This document shows, one piece after another, positions 7,486 to 18,039 of a stretch of 64,000 nucleotides of DNA (position 1 is its first letter; each line of letters starts with the position of its first letter). The notes beneath the pieces were generated by a model, which saw nothing but the letters and a program-made list of their open reading frames with translations, searched no databases and was not told the origin of the DNA. The position numbers were made by a program, and so were the translations under genes. Origin of the DNA: Mesorhizobium tianshanense (GTDB lineage: Bacteria > Pseudomonadota > Alphaproteobacteria > Rhizobiales > Rhizobiaceae); the NCBI RefSeq assembly GCF_007830515.1, contig NZ_VLKT01000001.1:124001-188000 (forward strand), given 5' to 3'.

Positions 7486-8226
7486 TCAATGGCAACAGGC
7501 GTCCTGCATCTCGGGCCTGTCCGCATATTCATCGTGCAGCCGTACCCAGTCCATCAGGCTGTGGTAGGGGCCGGTCTCGTTGCGCCCTTTCGGCGTCAGG
7601 TCGAGATAGTGATAAGCGCCGATCAGCGGATCGCCGCCCCTGGAACGCGACATGAAGGTCAGGAAGATGTCGCCTTTCTCGTCCCTGTAGAACACGCTGG
7701 TACCGGGAAGGTCCTTCGATTTCCGCGCGCGCTGCTCGAAATTGTAGGTCGTATCGCCGTCCGCGATCTGCTTGTCGGTGAAGGAAACCTGCATGTCGAA
7801 GTTGAAGTCCGAGGTGTAGGACGACACCCAGTCGAATTTCCAGACCATGCGCTGCCTGTAGGGCAGAAATTCAGCCAACGGCGCGCGCGAGATCACGACC
7901 AGCGACACATCGTGGTGCTTGAGGTGCTGGTTGGCGCCGTCAATGTGGTCGGCAAGGAAGGAACAGCCTTCGCAACGATAGTCGGCACCCGGCCCGAACA
8001 TGAAGTGGTAGACAATCAGCTGGCTTGCGCCTCCGAACAGGTCGGCCAGTTTCTTCGGGCCCTGTTCGGTCTCGAAGACATAGTCCTTCCTGATCTTCAG
8101 CCAGGGCAATTCGCGCCGTTCGGCGGCGACGCGGTCGCGAAAGCGCGTCAATTCCTTTTCGCGGGCCAGATGCGCCTTGTGCGCCTGGAACCAGTCTTCC
8201 CGTGAAACGATCTTGTTGTTTGGCAT
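7486..8226 (-). CDS. DUF899 (thioredoxin-like fold) protein
   Basis: A 246-residue cytoplasmic protein. The start MPNNKIVSREDWFQAHKAHLAREKELTR and the block LIVYHFMFGPGADYRCEGCSFLADHIDG are typical of DUF899, a thioredoxin-fold family in which the CEGCS segment occupies the usual CxxC place. The family has no firmly assigned activity. The ATG at 8226 was chosen because it begins the conserved domain; the frame runs upstream to 8532 with no family resemblance. Confidence 0.85.
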   Translation of the reverse strand: MPNNKIVSREDWFQAHKAHLAREKELTRFRDRVAAERRELPWLKIRKDYVFETEQGPKKLADLFGGASQLIVYHFMFGPGADYRCEGCSFLADHIDGANQHLKHHDVSLVVISRAPLAEFLPYRQRMVWKFDWVSSYTSDFNFDMQVSFTDKQIADGDTTYNFEQRARKSKDLPGTSVFYRDEKGDIFLTFMSRSRGGDPLIGAYHYLDLTPKGRNETGPYHSLMDWVRLHDEYADRPEMQDACCH

Positions 8227-8360
8227 GAGCCTGCTCCTCGTTGAGCCCCAAGGACGTTTGGGCTCGACGCAAGCCGACACGGCCATCGCGTTTTTTGGAG
8301 TATTTTGGAGCAGATGGAACCTGGGCCATATCGCCCAGGTTCGGACGAAGAAAAAAACGG

Positions 8361-9386
8361 TCAGGCGGCCTGTTCCAGTTCCGGCTGCCATTTTCCAAGC
8401 GCGGCCAGATGGTTCATGTGGGCGCGGTGGGCGAAGGCGGCCTGGGCGGCGGCGACGTTGGCCGCCTTGCCGCTCCATGCCTTCTGTGGCGCCGCCTGCA
8501 AGGCGCGGCCGTAGGAGAAGGTCAATTTCCACGGATGCGGGCCGATGGCGTTGATGGCGTTGAGGTTGGCGGTCGCTTCCTCGTCCGATTGTCCGCCGGA
8601 GAGAAAGGCGATGCCCCCCACCGCTGCCGGCACCGTCTCGCGGAACAGTTTAATGGTCTTTTCGGCGACCTCCGCGGGGCTGCTCACCTTGCCCGACTTC
8701 TTGCCGGCGAGAACCATGTTCGGCTTCAGGATGGTGCCTTCGAGGACGACGCGGGCCGCGTAGAGCTCGGTGTAAAGTTTCGTCAGCGTCGCCTTGCTGA
8801 TCTCGTAGCAAGCGCCGATGTCGTGGGCGCCGTCCATCAGCACTTCCGGCTCGACGATCGGCACGATGCCGGCTTCCTGGCAGAGCGCGGCATAGCGGGC
8901 GAGCGCATGGGCGTTCGAGCCGATCGACGTGGCGGACGGCACGCCCTTGGCGACGTCGATGTCGATCACTGCGCGCCATTTGGCGAAACGGGCGCCGAGC
9001 TTGTAATAGTCGGCCAGGCGCTCGCGCAGGCCGTCGAGGCCTTCGGTGATGGTGTCGCCGGGGAACCCGGCCAGAGGCTTGGCGCCGGCATCGACCTTGA
9101 TGCCGGGGATGGCGCCGGTCGCCTTGATGATGTCGACCAGCGGCGTGCCGTCGGCGGCCTTCTGGCGGATGGTCTCGTCGTAGAGGATGACGCCGGATAT
9201 GTATCTGGTCATCGCCTCCTTGGCGCGGAACATCATCTCGCGATAGTCGCGGCGGCTGTCGGCGGTCGATTCGACGCCGATGACGTCGAAACGCTTCTTG
9301 ATGGTGCCGGAGCTTTCGTCGGCGGCCAAAAGGCCCTTGCCGTCGGCCACCATCGCGGCGGCAATGTCCTCGAGACGTTCGCTCAT
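8361..9386 (-). CDS. fbaB: Class I fructose-bisphosphate aldolase
   Basis: Catalyses reversible cleavage of fructose 1,6-bisphosphate to dihydroxyacetone phosphate and glyceraldehyde 3-phosphate in glycolysis, gluconeogenesis and pentose regeneration. The 341-residue protein is of the animal-like class I type: GLLAADESSGTIKKRF near the N-terminus, VEPEVLMDGAHDI in the middle, the Schiff-base lysine in GTILKPNMVLAG, and FLSGGQSDEEATANLNAIN. AGGAGAA lies before the ATG at 9386. It is the last gene of the minus-strand tkt-gap-(antiporter)-pgk-fba cluster. Confidence 0.95.
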   Translation of the reverse strand: MSERLEDIAAAMVADGKGLLAADESSGTIKKRFDVIGVESTADSRRDYREMMFRAKEAMTRYISGVILYDETIRQKAADGTPLVDIIKATGAIPGIKVDAGAKPLAGFPGDTITEGLDGLRERLADYYKLGARFAKWRAVIDIDVAKGVPSATSIGSNAHALARYAALCQEAGIVPIVEPEVLMDGAHDIGACYEISKATLTKLYTELYAARVVLEGTILKPNMVLAGKKSGKVSSPAEVAEKTIKLFRETVPAAVGGIAFLSGGQSDEEATANLNAINAIGPHPWKLTFSYGRALQAAPQKAWSGKAANVAAAQAAFAHRAHMNHLAALGKWQPELEQAA

Positions 9387-9518
9387 TGTGCTTCTCCTGA
9401 AGAAACGGTTTGTCCGTATCCAGCAGACCACCAGAGCAAGGCAGGTTCAAGTCGAACCATTCCGAGCGGAAAGCTCGAATCGATTGAAAAGCGCAAACGC
9501 CCTCGTTCGCCTCTCGCC

Positions 9519-10715
9519 TCAGCCCTTCAACACATCGACACCGGGCAGCGGCTTGCCTTCCATCCATTCCAGGAAGGCGCCGCCGGCGGTCGAGACATAG
9601 GTGAAGTCGTCGGCGGCGCCGGCATGGTTGAGGGCGGCCACCGTGTCGCCGCCGCCGGCGACCGAGATCAGTTTGCCGGCCTTGGTGCGGGCCGCGGCGT
9701 GCCTGGCCGCCGCCACCGTCGCGCGGTCGAACGGCTCGATCTCGAAGGCGCCAAGCGGACCGTTCCAGACCAGCGTCGCGGCGCGGTCGATCCAGTCGGC
9801 AACGGTCTTCACGGTCGTTTCGCCGACATCGAGGATCATGCCGTCGGCCGGCACCTCCGATATGGCGACGGTTTCGCTGGCGGCGCCCGCCTTGAATTCC
9901 CTGGCGACGACACCGTCGACCGGCAGGATGATGGCGCAGCCGGCTTCGGCCGCCTCGATCATGATCTGCTTGGCGGTCTTGGCGAGATCATGTTCGCACA
10001 GCGATCTTCCGACGTCGGTGCCGCGCGCGGCGAGGAAGGTGTTGGCCATGCCGCCGCCGATCACCAGCGCGTCGACCTTCTTCACTAGGTTCATCAGCAG
10101 GTCGATCTTGCTGGAGACCTTGGCGCCGCCGACGATGGCGACGACAGGTCGGGCCGGATTGCCGAGGCCCTTTTCCAGCGCGTCGAGCTCGGCCTGCATG
10201 GTGCGGCCGGCGAAGGCCGGCAGCAGGTGCGCAAGCCCCTCCGTCGACGAATGCGCGCGGTGGGCGGCGGAAAAGGCGTCGTTGACGAAGATGTCGCCAT
10301 TGGCGGCGAGCTTTTCGGTGAAATCCGGGTCGTTCTTCTCCTCGGCCTTGTAGAAGCGGGTGTTTTCGAGCAGCAGCACGTCGCCGTTGTCCATAGCGGC
10401 GACGGCGCTTGCGGCCTTGTCGCCGATGCAGTCCGGCGCAAAGCCGACAGGGCGGCCGAGCACGTCCGCGGTCGCCTTGGCGATCGGCTCAAGCGAGAAT
10501 TCGGGCGACGGCCCGTCCTTTGGCCGGCCGAAATGGGCAAGCAGGATGACCTTGGCGCCCTTGCCGGAAAGCTCTGCGATGGTCGGTGCGATGCGCTCGA
10601 TGCGCGTGGCGTCGGTGACCTTGCCCTCAGTGACGGGAACGTTGAGGTCGACGCGCACCAGCACGCGCTTGCCATCGATATTGCCGATGTCGTCCAGTGT
10701 CTTGAAGCCGACCAT
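9519..10715 (-). CDS. pgk: Phosphoglycerate kinase
   Basis: Transfers a phosphate between 1,3-bisphosphoglycerate and ADP in the cytoplasm. The 398-residue protein has the N-domain [17 protein letters not shown], the substrate motif [24 protein letters not shown], the hinge region [15 protein letters not shown] and the nucleotide loop WNGPLGAFE followed by [12 protein letters not shown]. The length is normal and nothing is missing. It lies 133 bp before fbaB and just after the antiporter gene, all on the minus strand. Confidence 0.97.
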   Translation of the reverse strand: MVGFKTLDDIGNIDGKRVLVRVDLNVPVTEGKVTDATRIERIAPTIAELSGKGAKVILLAHFGRPKDGPSPEFSLEPIAKATADVLGRPVGFAPDCIGDKAASAVAAMDNGDVLLLENTRFYKAEEKNDPDFTEKLAANGDIFVNDAFSAAHRAHSSTEGLAHLLPAFAGRTMQAELDALEKGLGNPARPVVAIVGGAKVSSKIDLLMNLVKKVDALVIGGGMANTFLAARGTDVGRSLCEHDLAKTAKQIMIEAAEAGCAIILPVDGVVAREFKAGAASETVAISEVPADGMILDVGETTVKTVADWIDRAATLVWNGPLGAFEIEPFDRATVAAARHAAARTKAGKLISVAGGGDTVAALNHAGAADDFTYVSTAGGAFLEWMEGKPLPGVDVLKG

Positions 10716-10825
10716 GCTGTTCCCTTTCGCGAAAAATCGCGGGGACCTTACCCCGCATCAACGACGATGCAAGACCTGCAATGGTGCTACGCGGAAAATA
10801 TGACCACAGCCCGTGTCGGGAGCCG

Positions 10826-12715
10826 TCAGCCCTCGTCGATTGCCTTTTCCACCACCGGCTGTGGAGCCGGTTCCGGGTCCGCCGGCGCTTCGGCATTCTG
10901 CTTTTTGGTCCGCTTGCGCCACTTGCGGACAAAGGCAACGATGCGGTCGCCGATCTCGCCAGCACTCAGGAACACAGGCACCCGAGCCATCGGCGCCGTC
11001 GGCTCGAGGGAAAGACCGAGGCCAGTGATCTTGCCCTTGTCGTCGACGTCGCGGACGATCAGCTCGATCGGGCCAAGCAGCACGCGGTCGGCATATTCGG
11101 CATGGCCGCCGAGCCGCTCCGTCACCAGGTCGCCGACGGTCAGCTTGCGTTCCTCCTCGGTCAGGCCCGGCGCGTAAGCCGCTTCCAGTTCCGCGGCGGA
11201 GCGCGCCGGATCGACGGCGAAGGCACCGAAGAAGTCCGCATCCTCGGGATCGACCACGGCGCGGCTGGCGAACAGCTTGTCGAGCAGGCCTGGATAGCGA
11301 TCCGGCACGAAGATGTAGACATGATCGCCGGCGGCGAGCCTGCCCATGTCCTGGAAGCGCATCGAGCGCCCGTCGCGCAGCACCAGCGAGGGCCGTGCCC
11401 AGCGTGGGATGCGCTCACCACGCGCCACCGGGCTGCCAGGTGCTACGCGATAGGCGAGAAGCTCGTGATGGGCGGAGCCCGGCAATTCGAGTTCGACCTT
11501 GTCCAGCGGGCCCAGGCGGGCCGGCACGATCAGGCCGAGGCGGCGCGCCAGCGGTCCGACGGTCCATCCCTGAACGACCAGCGATACCAGCACGACGATG
11601 AAGGCGGTGTTGAAGATGAGGCGACCGTTCTCAAGGCCGCCAAGCAGCGGCGTGATGGCGAGCAGGATCGACACGGCGCCACGCAGGCCCACCCATGAGA
11701 CGAAGGCGACTTCCGGGCGCGGCAGGCGGAACGGCATCAGGCAGAGCCAGACGGCGATCGGCCGCGCCACGAATATCAGGAACAGGCCCAGCAGCACCGC
11801 CGGCAGCAGGATCGCCGGAAATTGCGAGGGCGTCGCGAACAGGCCGAGGATCAGGAACATGATGATCTGTGCCAGCCACGACATGCCGTCCTGGAAGCGC
11901 TTGAGGATGGTGACGGCGCGGATGTCGGAATTGCCTGATATCAGGCCGGCGAGATAGACGGCCAGAAAGCCGGAGCCGCCAATGGCGCCGGCGGCGGCGA
12001 ATACCATCAGCGACAGTGTCAGCACGAAGATCGGTAGCAGTCCGTGGTCGAGATTGAGCCGCTCGACGAGGCGCACGATGGCGAGGCCGCCGAAAATGCC
12101 GACGATGGCGCCAAGCCCCATGTTGAGAAGGAAGCCGAGGGCGAGGTCGGTAGCCAGCACCCTGGCCTCGGGATTGGCGTTGACGGCGATGATCTCCACC
12201 AGGGTGATGGTCAGGAAGATGGCGATCGGGTCATTGGTGCCGGATTCCACCTCGAGCGTGGAACGCACGCGCTCGCGCAGATTGATCTCGCCGGCGCGCA
12301 ACAGGAAGAAGACCGCTGCGGCGTCGGTAGAGGCGACCGCGGCGCCGAGCAGGAGGGATTCCAGCCAGCTGAGATCGAGCAGATAGTAGGCGGCGGCGCC
12401 GAACAGGCCGGTGGTCAAAAGAACGCCGACGGTCGCCAGCGACAGCGCCGGTCCGGCCGCCTGGCGCAAGGCGTTGAGCGGCGTGCCGAAACCGGAATCG
12501 AACAGGATGACCGCCAGCGCCAGTGAGCCGGCAAAATAAGCCAGCCGTGCATTGTCGAATTGGATGCCGAGGCCGTCGCTTCCCGTGGCCAGGCCGATGC
12601 AGAGAAACAGCAGCAAGAGAGGGGCGCCGAAGCGGAAGGCGATCAGGCTCGAAAACGCGGCGGCAACGATCAGTGCGGCGCCGACCAGCGTCACGAGATA
12701 GATCGTATGCTCCAT
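10826..12715 (-). CDS. Potassium/proton antiporter (CPA1, NhaP2/CvrA type)
   Basis: A 629-residue inner-membrane antiporter that exchanges K+ (or Na+) for H+. About 12 hydrophobic helices fill residues 1-390, including FDSGFGTPLNALR and the signature AAVASTDAAAVFFLLR...LEVESGTNDPIAIFLT, where the acidic residues are the ion site. After about residue 400 comes a TrkA-C (RCK-C) domain, then a CorC/HlyC-type C-terminal domain, exactly the CvrA/NhaP2 architecture. The gene is placed between gap and pgk on the same strand and so splits the glycolytic cluster. Confidence 0.9.
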   Translation of the reverse strand: MEHTIYLVTLVGAALIVAAAFSSLIAFRFGAPLLLLFLCIGLATGSDGLGIQFDNARLAYFAGSLALAVILFDSGFGTPLNALRQAAGPALSLATVGVLLTTGLFGAAAYYLLDLSWLESLLLGAAVASTDAAAVFFLLRAGEINLRERVRSTLEVESGTNDPIAIFLTITLVEIIAVNANPEARVLATDLALGFLLNMGLGAIVGIFGGLAIVRLVERLNLDHGLLPIFVLTLSLMVFAAAGAIGGSGFLAVYLAGLISGNSDIRAVTILKRFQDGMSWLAQIIMFLILGLFATPSQFPAILLPAVLLGLFLIFVARPIAVWLCLMPFRLPRPEVAFVSWVGLRGAVSILLAITPLLGGLENGRLIFNTAFIVVLVSLVVQGWTVGPLARRLGLIVPARLGPLDKVELELPGSAHHELLAYRVAPGSPVARGERIPRWARPSLVLRDGRSMRFQDMGRLAAGDHVYIFVPDRYPGLLDKLFASRAVVDPEDADFFGAFAVDPARSAAELEAAYAPGLTEEERKLTVGDLVTERLGGHAEYADRVLLGPIELIVRDVDDKGKITGLGLSLEPTAPMARVPVFLSAGEIGDRIVAFVRKWRKRTKKQNAEAPADPEPAPQPVVEKAIDEG

Positions 12716-12824
12716 CCGCCAATTGCCCCCTCGAATTCGTATTCCACTCGCTTTACGGGAGAGTGAGGCGAAGACATGACCAGTGCAAGGCGGGAGGGTG
12801 GTTTTTTGCCCTATGCCACTCCAA

Positions 12825-12885
12825 CGTCGTCATCCTAGGGCGGAGCAGCCGCGAAGCGGGGTTGCGGCGTCCTCAGGATGACGAA
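12825..12885. repeat. Mesorhizobium-type intergenic repeat, short copy
   Basis: Begins GTCGTCATCCTAGGGCGGAG and ends CCTCAGGATGACGAAG, so its ends are inverted repeats (TCGTCATCCT/AGGATGACGA). The same ends bound the longer element at 43451-43634. It lies in the gap between gap and the antiporter gene. Confidence 0.65.
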
Positions 12886-12914
12886 GCGCGATCGCCGTTC
12901 AGGCCAATCTCCAA

Positions 12915-12944
12915 CGAAAAACGCCCGGACGAAGCCGGGCGTTT
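12915..12944 (-). terminator. gap: Rho-independent terminator of gap
   Basis: On the minus strand a perfect 9-bp stem (AACGCCCGG/CCGGGCGTT) with a 6-base loop is followed by TTTTTCG. It lies 30-60 bp after the gap stop codon. Confidence 0.85.
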
Positions 12945-12973
12945 CGTACCACGAGACGATGGTTGTTTTCCAA

Positions 12974-13984
12974 TCAGGCGATGGTCTTGCCGAAGGCGAC
13001 GGCGGTGTCAGACATGCGGTTGGAAAAACCCCATTCGTTGTCGTACCAGGACAGCACCGAAACGAAGTTGCCGTCCATGACCTTGGTCTGGTCGAGCGCC
13101 ATGATCGAGGAATGCGGATCGTGGTTGAAGTCGATCGACACGTTCGGATGATGGGTGACGGCGAGAATGCCCTTCAGCTTGCCGTTGGAGGCGGCGATCA
13201 CCGCCTCGTTGATCTCCTGCACCGTGGTCGCGCGCTTGGCGATGAATTTGAAATCGACGACCGAGACGTTCGGGGTCGGCACGCGGATGGAGATGCCGTC
13301 GAGCTTGCCCTTGAGGTCGGGCAGCACCAGGCCGATCGCCTTGGCCGCACCGGTCGAGGTCGGGATCTGCGACAGCGCCGCGGCGCGGGCGCGGTAGAGA
13401 TCCTTGTGCATGGTGTCCAGCGTCGGCTGGTCGCCGGTGTAGGAGTGGATCGTCGTCATCATGCCCTTCTCGATGCCGACGGCCTCATGCAGCACGGCTG
13501 CCAGCGGCGCCAGGCAGTTGGTGGTGCAGGAGGCATTCGAAATGACGACGTGGTCCTTGGTCAGCTTGTCGTGGTTGATGCCATAGACGACGGTGAGGTC
13601 GGCGCCCTCGGCAGGCGCCGAGACGAGGACACGCTTGGCGCCGGCGGTCAGGTGCGTGGCAGCCTTGTCGCGGGCGGTGAAGATGCCGGTGCATTCGAGC
13701 GCTATGTCGATGCCGAGTTCCTTCCACGGCAGCTGCGTCGGGTCCTTGATCGCGGTGACCTTGAATTTTTCCTTGCCGACGGTGATCTGGTCGCCGTCAA
13801 CCGTCACTTCATGCGGGAAGCGGCCATGCACGCTGTCGTAGCGCAGCAGATGCGCATTGGTCTCGACCGGGCCGAGGTCGTTGACGGCGACGACATCGAT
13901 ATCCTTGCGGCCGGACTCGTGGATGGCGCGCAGGATGTTGCGGCCGATGCGGCCAAATCCGTTGATGGCAACTCTGACGGTCAT
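12974..13984 (-). CDS. gap: Glyceraldehyde-3-phosphate dehydrogenase
   Basis: Oxidises and phosphorylates glyceraldehyde 3-phosphate with NAD+. The 336-residue protein starts [19 protein letters not shown] (Rossmann fold), carries VNDLG at the end of the second strand, and has the catalytic SNASCTTNC with Cys near residue 153. The [10 protein letters not shown] and [13 protein letters not shown] blocks are intact. The ATG at 13984 was used instead of the open frame to 14032 because it starts the fold. It lies 146 bp after tkt and ends in a strong terminator. Confidence 0.97.
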   Translation of the reverse strand: MTVRVAINGFGRIGRNILRAIHESGRKDIDVVAVNDLGPVETNAHLLRYDSVHGRFPHEVTVDGDQITVGKEKFKVTAIKDPTQLPWKELGIDIALECTGIFTARDKAATHLTAGAKRVLVSAPAEGADLTVVYGINHDKLTKDHVVISNASCTTNCLAPLAAVLHEAVGIEKGMMTTIHSYTGDQPTLDTMHKDLYRARAAALSQIPTSTGAAKAIGLVLPDLKGKLDGISIRVPTPNVSVVDFKFIAKRATTVQEINEAVIAASNGKLKGILAVTHHPNVSIDFNHDPHSSIMALDQTKVMDGNFVSVLSWYDNEWGFSNRMSDTAVAFGKTIA

Positions 13985-14129
13985 TTGTCTCTCCCTGGGA
14001 GTTGGTGCCCGCAGTTTCATAGCGGCGGACATGAAAAGAATCCAGCCGTCGGCGACTGGAGTTAAATCGATTAAGCTCGGACTAGCCCCGCGACATCATG
14101 TCCGCGGTTTCGCCGCCCGAGCAAAGGGT

Positions 14130-16121
14130 TCACTCGCCGTGCAGGCGGGCTTCCGCCGCCTTCACCGTCGCTTCGGCGGTGATGCCGAAATGCGGATAGA
14201 GCTGTTCGATCGTACCAGAGGCGCCGAAACCGGTCATGCCGATGAAGATGCCGTCGGTGCCGATGAAATGATCCCAGCCCTGGCGGATGCCGGCTTCGAC
14301 GGCGATCTTGACCGGCGCGTTGCCGATCGTCTTCTTGCGATAGTCGGCGCTCTGCTTGTCGAACAATTCGAAGCACGGCACAGAGACGACGCGGGTCGGA
14401 TGACCGTGCTTCTCCAGTGCTTCGCGCGCCGCCAGCGCGATCTCGACCTCGGAGCCCGAAGCGAAGATCGTCACCGCCGCGTCGCCATTGGCGGCGGCCA
14501 GTTCATAGGCGCCCTGGCGGCTGAGGTTCTCCGCGACGAAGTCGTTGCGCACCATCGGCAGGTTCTGCCGGGTCAGCGCCAGCGTCGAAGGCGTCTTTTC
14601 CTGTTCGATGGCCAGTTGCCAGCATTCGGCGGTCTCGACCGCGTCGGCCGGGCGGAAGACATTGTGGTTCGGAATGGCTCGCAATGCGGCCAGATGCTCC
14701 ACCGGTTGATGGGTCGGGCCGTCTTCGCCGAGACCGATGGAATCATGGGTCATGACGAAGATCGAGCGGATGCTCATCAGCGAGGCAAGCCGCATCGACG
14801 GACGGGCATAGTCGGAAAAGCACATGAAGGTGCCGCCATAGGGGATGATGCCGCCATGCAGCGTCAGTCCGTTGAGCGCGGCCGCCATGCCATGCTCGCG
14901 GATCCCGTAGTGGATGTAGCGCTGGCCGTAGTCGTCCGATGTGATGTTCTTGGTCTGGCTGGTCTTGGTGTTGTTGGAGCCGGTCAGGTCGGCCGAGCCG
15001 CCGATGGTTTCCGGCACGGCTCCGTTGATGATTTCGAGCGCCATCTCCGACGATTTGCGGGTGGCGACCTTCGGCTTGTCCTGGCTGAGCTTCTTCTTGT
15101 AGTCGGTGATGACGGCGTCGAAATTCGCCGGCAGAGTGCCACCGATGCGACGTTCGAACTCGCCCTTCAATTTGGCGTCGGCCTTGGCGAGGCGGCCTTC
15201 CCAGTCGGTGCGCGCCTCGACGCCGGTCTTGCCGGCGACGCGCCAGGCGTCGAGGATGTCGGCCGGAACCTCGAAGGGGGGCGAATCCCAACCGAAGAAT
15301 TTTCTCGCCCCGGCGATTTCCTCGGCGCCGAGCGGCGAGCCGTGCGCCTTGTTTGTGCCTGCCTTGGTCGGCGCACCGAAGCCGATGGTGGTCTTGCAGG
15401 CGATCATCGTCGGCTTGTCCGAATGGCGTGCCGCCTCGATGGCATAGGCGATCGCTTCCGGATCCTGGCCGTCGATGTGGCTGGCGTTCCAGCCGGAGGC
15501 CTGGAAGCGGGCGACCTGATCGGTGTTGTCGGCCAGCGACACCGGACCGTCGATCGAGATGTTGTTGTTGTCCCAGAAGACGATCAGCTTGTTCAGCTTG
15601 AGATGCCCCGCCAGCGCGATGGCTTCCTGGGAAACACCCTCCATCAGGCAGCCGTCACCCGCCAGCACATAGGTGTAATGGTCGACGAGGTCGTTGCCGA
15701 AAGCTGCGTTCATGATGCGCTCGCCGAGCGCGAAGCCGACCGAATTGGCCAGCCCCTGGCCGAGCGGGCCGGTCGTCGTCTCGATGCCGGCGGCATGGCC
15801 ATATTCGGGATGGCCCGCCGTCCTCGACCCCAACTGGCGGAAATGCTTGATCTGGTCGAGGGTGATGTCCTCGTAGCCGGTCAGATAGAGCAGCGAATAG
15901 AGCAGCATCGAACCGTGACCGGCCGACAGGATGAAACGGTCGCGATCGGGCCAATGCGGGTTCTTCGGATCGTATTTCAGGAAGCGCGTGAACAGCACCG
16001 TGGCGATGTCGGCGCAGCCCATGGGCAGGCCGGGGTGGCCGGACTGGGCGTTCTCGACGGCGTCCATGGAAAGAAAACGGATCGCGTTGGCCATCCGGTC
16101 ATGTTGTTCACGCGAGGTCAT
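14130..16121 (-). CDS. tkt: Transketolase
   Basis: Thiamine-diphosphate enzyme that moves two-carbon ketol units in the pentose phosphate and Calvin cycles. The 663-residue protein starts [22 protein letters not shown] and carries SGHPGLPMG, the TPP-binding [13 protein letters not shown]...WDNN block, and [16 protein letters not shown] in the pyrimidine domain. Length is standard. The ATG at 16121 is preceded by GGAGG. It heads the tkt-gap direction, divergent from the DUF4164-zapA pair, an arrangement often seen in Rhizobiales. Confidence 0.97.
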   Translation of the reverse strand: MTSREQHDRMANAIRFLSMDAVENAQSGHPGLPMGCADIATVLFTRFLKYDPKNPHWPDRDRFILSAGHGSMLLYSLLYLTGYEDITLDQIKHFRQLGSRTAGHPEYGHAAGIETTTGPLGQGLANSVGFALGERIMNAAFGNDLVDHYTYVLAGDGCLMEGVSQEAIALAGHLKLNKLIVFWDNNNISIDGPVSLADNTDQVARFQASGWNASHIDGQDPEAIAYAIEAARHSDKPTMIACKTTIGFGAPTKAGTNKAHGSPLGAEEIAGARKFFGWDSPPFEVPADILDAWRVAGKTGVEARTDWEGRLAKADAKLKGEFERRIGGTLPANFDAVITDYKKKLSQDKPKVATRKSSEMALEIINGAVPETIGGSADLTGSNNTKTSQTKNITSDDYGQRYIHYGIREHGMAAALNGLTLHGGIIPYGGTFMCFSDYARPSMRLASLMSIRSIFVMTHDSIGLGEDGPTHQPVEHLAALRAIPNHNVFRPADAVETAECWQLAIEQEKTPSTLALTRQNLPMVRNDFVAENLSRQGAYELAAANGDAAVTIFASGSEVEIALAAREALEKHGHPTRVVSVPCFELFDKQSADYRKKTIGNAPVKIAVEAGIRQGWDHFIGTDGIFIGMTGFGASGTIEQLYPHFGITAEATVKAAEARLHGE

Positions 16122-16393
16122 GCTTCCTCCAGTGTGGGGGTTTGGGCCTTGGGAGAGCCCTTGAAAAGGGTGCGCGACACATAGCAGGCGCGGCTTTTTA
16201 GTCAATAAACCGGCGCGCTTTTGCCGGGCTTGTGATGCCGCCAGAAGGGCCTTGAGGAACCCTACATTAGCGTTAGCGGGGGACAGTCGCGAGAGCTTTA
16301 TTGACGTTGGCTTCACACGGCGCGTAATCTTTCAAGGGTAACGCGTTATGAACGTGGATGATTCGGTGATGGGCAGGGCGCAGGACGAAAGCC

Positions 16394-16666
16394 ATGACCG
16401 GGGAGACGACACTCAGGGAAGTCATCGCCAGGCTGGGTAAGGCCATCGATGGGCTGGAAAATGCCGTCGCGGCCAAGCTCGAGCACGAGCGGGACTATAC
16501 GGAAGCCGAGGCGGAGGTGCAGCGCATGAACGCCGACCGCTCGCGGCTGGCCCAGGAACTCGACAATTCCGAAGCGCGCGCCGAACGATTGGAAGACGCC
16601 AACAAGGAAGTGTCGCGCCGGCTGGTGACCGCCATGGAAACCATCCGCGCCGTGTTGGACAGATAA
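16394..16666 (+). CDS. DUF4164 coiled-coil protein
   Basis: A 90-residue, highly charged alpha-helical protein. From about residue 25 to 90 it is a continuous heptad-rich coiled coil (KLEHERDYTEAEAEVQRMNADRSRLAQ...). It matches the DUF4164 family found directly upstream of zapA in Rhizobiales; the next gene begins 12 bp after its stop, so they form an operon. A role in cell division alongside ZapA is an inference from position and coiled-coil character only. Confidence 0.8.
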   Translation: MTGETTLREVIARLGKAIDGLENAVAAKLEHERDYTEAEAEVQRMNADRSRLAQELDNSEARAERLEDANKEVSRRLVTAMETIRAVLDR

Positions 16667-16678
16667 GGGGCTGGCCCA

Positions 16679-17044
16679 ATGGCACAAGTCACGGTTTCCA
16701 TCGACGGCAAGCAGTATCGCATGGCCTGCGACGAGGGCCAGGAAGAGCATCTGATCGACCTTGCCGAGCGCTTCGACCGCTATGTCTCGCATCTGAAGGA
16801 TTCGTTCGGCGAGATCGGCGACCAGCGGCTGACCGTGATGGCCGGCATCATGGTCATGGACGAGCTTTCGGAGCTGCAAAAGCGCGTCAAGGGCATGGAA
16901 AGCGAAGTGCTGACGCTGCGCAAGACGCGCGATGACGCGCTGACCAAGGCCGACAAGAACGATTCCGTGCTGACCAATGCGCTTGGCGCGCTCGCCCAGC
17001 GCATGGAGGATCTGGCGACGACGCTGGCGGTGAACAAGGGCTGA
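16679..17044 (+). CDS. zapA: Cell division protein ZapA
   Basis: A 121-residue FtsZ-ring-associated protein that bundles FtsZ protofilaments at the septum. The N-terminal globular part (MAQVTVSIDGKQYRMACDEGQEEHLIDLAERFD) contains the typical ZapA strand-turn-helix, followed by a long coiled coil from about residue 60. It is co-transcribed with the DUF4164 gene. No 6S RNA or 5-formyltetrahydrofolate cyclo-ligase follows, although those are frequent zapA neighbours. Confidence 0.88.
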   Translation: MAQVTVSIDGKQYRMACDEGQEEHLIDLAERFDRYVSHLKDSFGEIGDQRLTVMAGIMVMDELSELQKRVKGMESEVLTLRKTRDDALTKADKNDSVLTNALGALAQRMEDLATTLAVNKG

Positions 17045-17229
17045 GCCTCCTCGCTTTCATTTGCGGCGTAATTCCTGCTCCATTTGCCGAGAAGAACGAA
17101 AATTTTTCGCGGCCGACGCCAACGTCGGCGGCAATAGGCGTTTGAAGGACGACACCGGAGTGGTAGAAAGGCAAAAGCAGCGCCGGTGGTCGGTCAATGC
17201 CGGCTGCAATCACAGGGGAGGAACACGTC

Positions 17230-17889
17230 ATGAGCCTTCGTATCAACGATATCGCGCCGGATTTCACGGCCGAAACCACGCAAGGGACGATCAGCTTCCA
17301 CGAATGGATCGGTGACGGCTGGGCGGTGCTTTTCAGCCATCCGAAGAATTTCACGCCGGTCTGCACGACCGAACTCGGCACGATGGCCGGGCTGGAAGGC
17401 GAGTTCAACAAGCGCAACGTCAAGATCATCGGCATTTCCGTCGATCCGGTCGAAAGCCACGGCAAGTGGCAGGACGACATCAAGACGGCGACCGGCCATT
17501 CGGTGAAATATCCGCTGATCGGCGACAAGGACCTCAAGGTCGCCAAGCTTTACGAGATGCTGCCGGCCGGTGCCGGCGAAACCTCGGAAGGCCGCACGCC
17601 CGCCGACAATGCGACGGTGCGTTCGGTCTACGTCATCGGCCCCGACAAGAAGATCAAGCTGGTCCTCACCTATCCGATGACGACCGGCCGCAACTTCGAT
17701 GAGATCCTGCGCGCGGTCGATTCGATGCAGCTGACCGCCAAGCACCAGGTGGCGACGCCGGCGAACTGGAAGCAGGGCGAGGACGTTATCATCACCGCCG
17801 CGGTTTCCAACGAGGATGCAATCAAGCGTTTCGGCGCCTACGAGACGATCCTGCCCTATCTGAGGAAGACCAAGCAGCCCTCAGCCTGA
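17230..17889 (+). CDS. 1-Cys peroxiredoxin (Prx6 family)
   Basis: Reduces hydrogen peroxide and organic hydroperoxides. The 219-residue protein starts MSLRINDIAPDFTAETTQG and has the peroxidatic motif HPKNFTPVCTTELG (Cys near residue 45) with DNATVRSVYVIGPDKKIKL and the long C-terminal Prx6 dimerisation arm (PANWKQGEDVIITAAVSNEDA). No resolving cysteine is visible, as expected for Prx6. GGGGAGG lies before the ATG at 17230. It is followed by an MBL-fold hydrolase gene, suggesting a shared redox or sulfur-stress theme. Confidence 0.93.
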   Translation: MSLRINDIAPDFTAETTQGTISFHEWIGDGWAVLFSHPKNFTPVCTTELGTMAGLEGEFNKRNVKIIGISVDPVESHGKWQDDIKTATGHSVKYPLIGDKDLKVAKLYEMLPAGAGETSEGRTPADNATVRSVYVIGPDKKIKLVLTYPMTTGRNFDEILRAVDSMQLTAKHQVATPANWKQGEDVIITAAVSNEDAIKRFGAYETILPYLRKTKQPSA

Positions 17890-18039
17890 GCGGCAGGGTC
17901 AGCACAGGAGAATTTTCGGTTTTCGCGCTGGCGCGAGCATGCGGTGCTTGACGGTGCCGCGTTCGCGGATGATCATGCTCTTCTTTCGTCACGGCAGAGA
18001 AAAGCATTCCTGCCTCAATGCGAGTTGAGGAAACCGGGA

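Noticed and set aside
8241..10088. 615-codon plus-strand frame across the aldolase and pgk genes
   Set aside because: It is the antisense shadow of two certain minus-strand genes and has an Asp/Gly/Arg/His-rich composition typical of high-GC antisense frames.
13857..16184. 775-codon plus-strand frame opposite transketolase
   Set aside because: Antisense shadow of tkt; composition and lack of any domain argue against coding.
17045..17229. 6S RNA downstream of zapA
   Set aside because: The gap is large enough, but I could not see the long, mostly paired rod with a central bubble, so no call was made.
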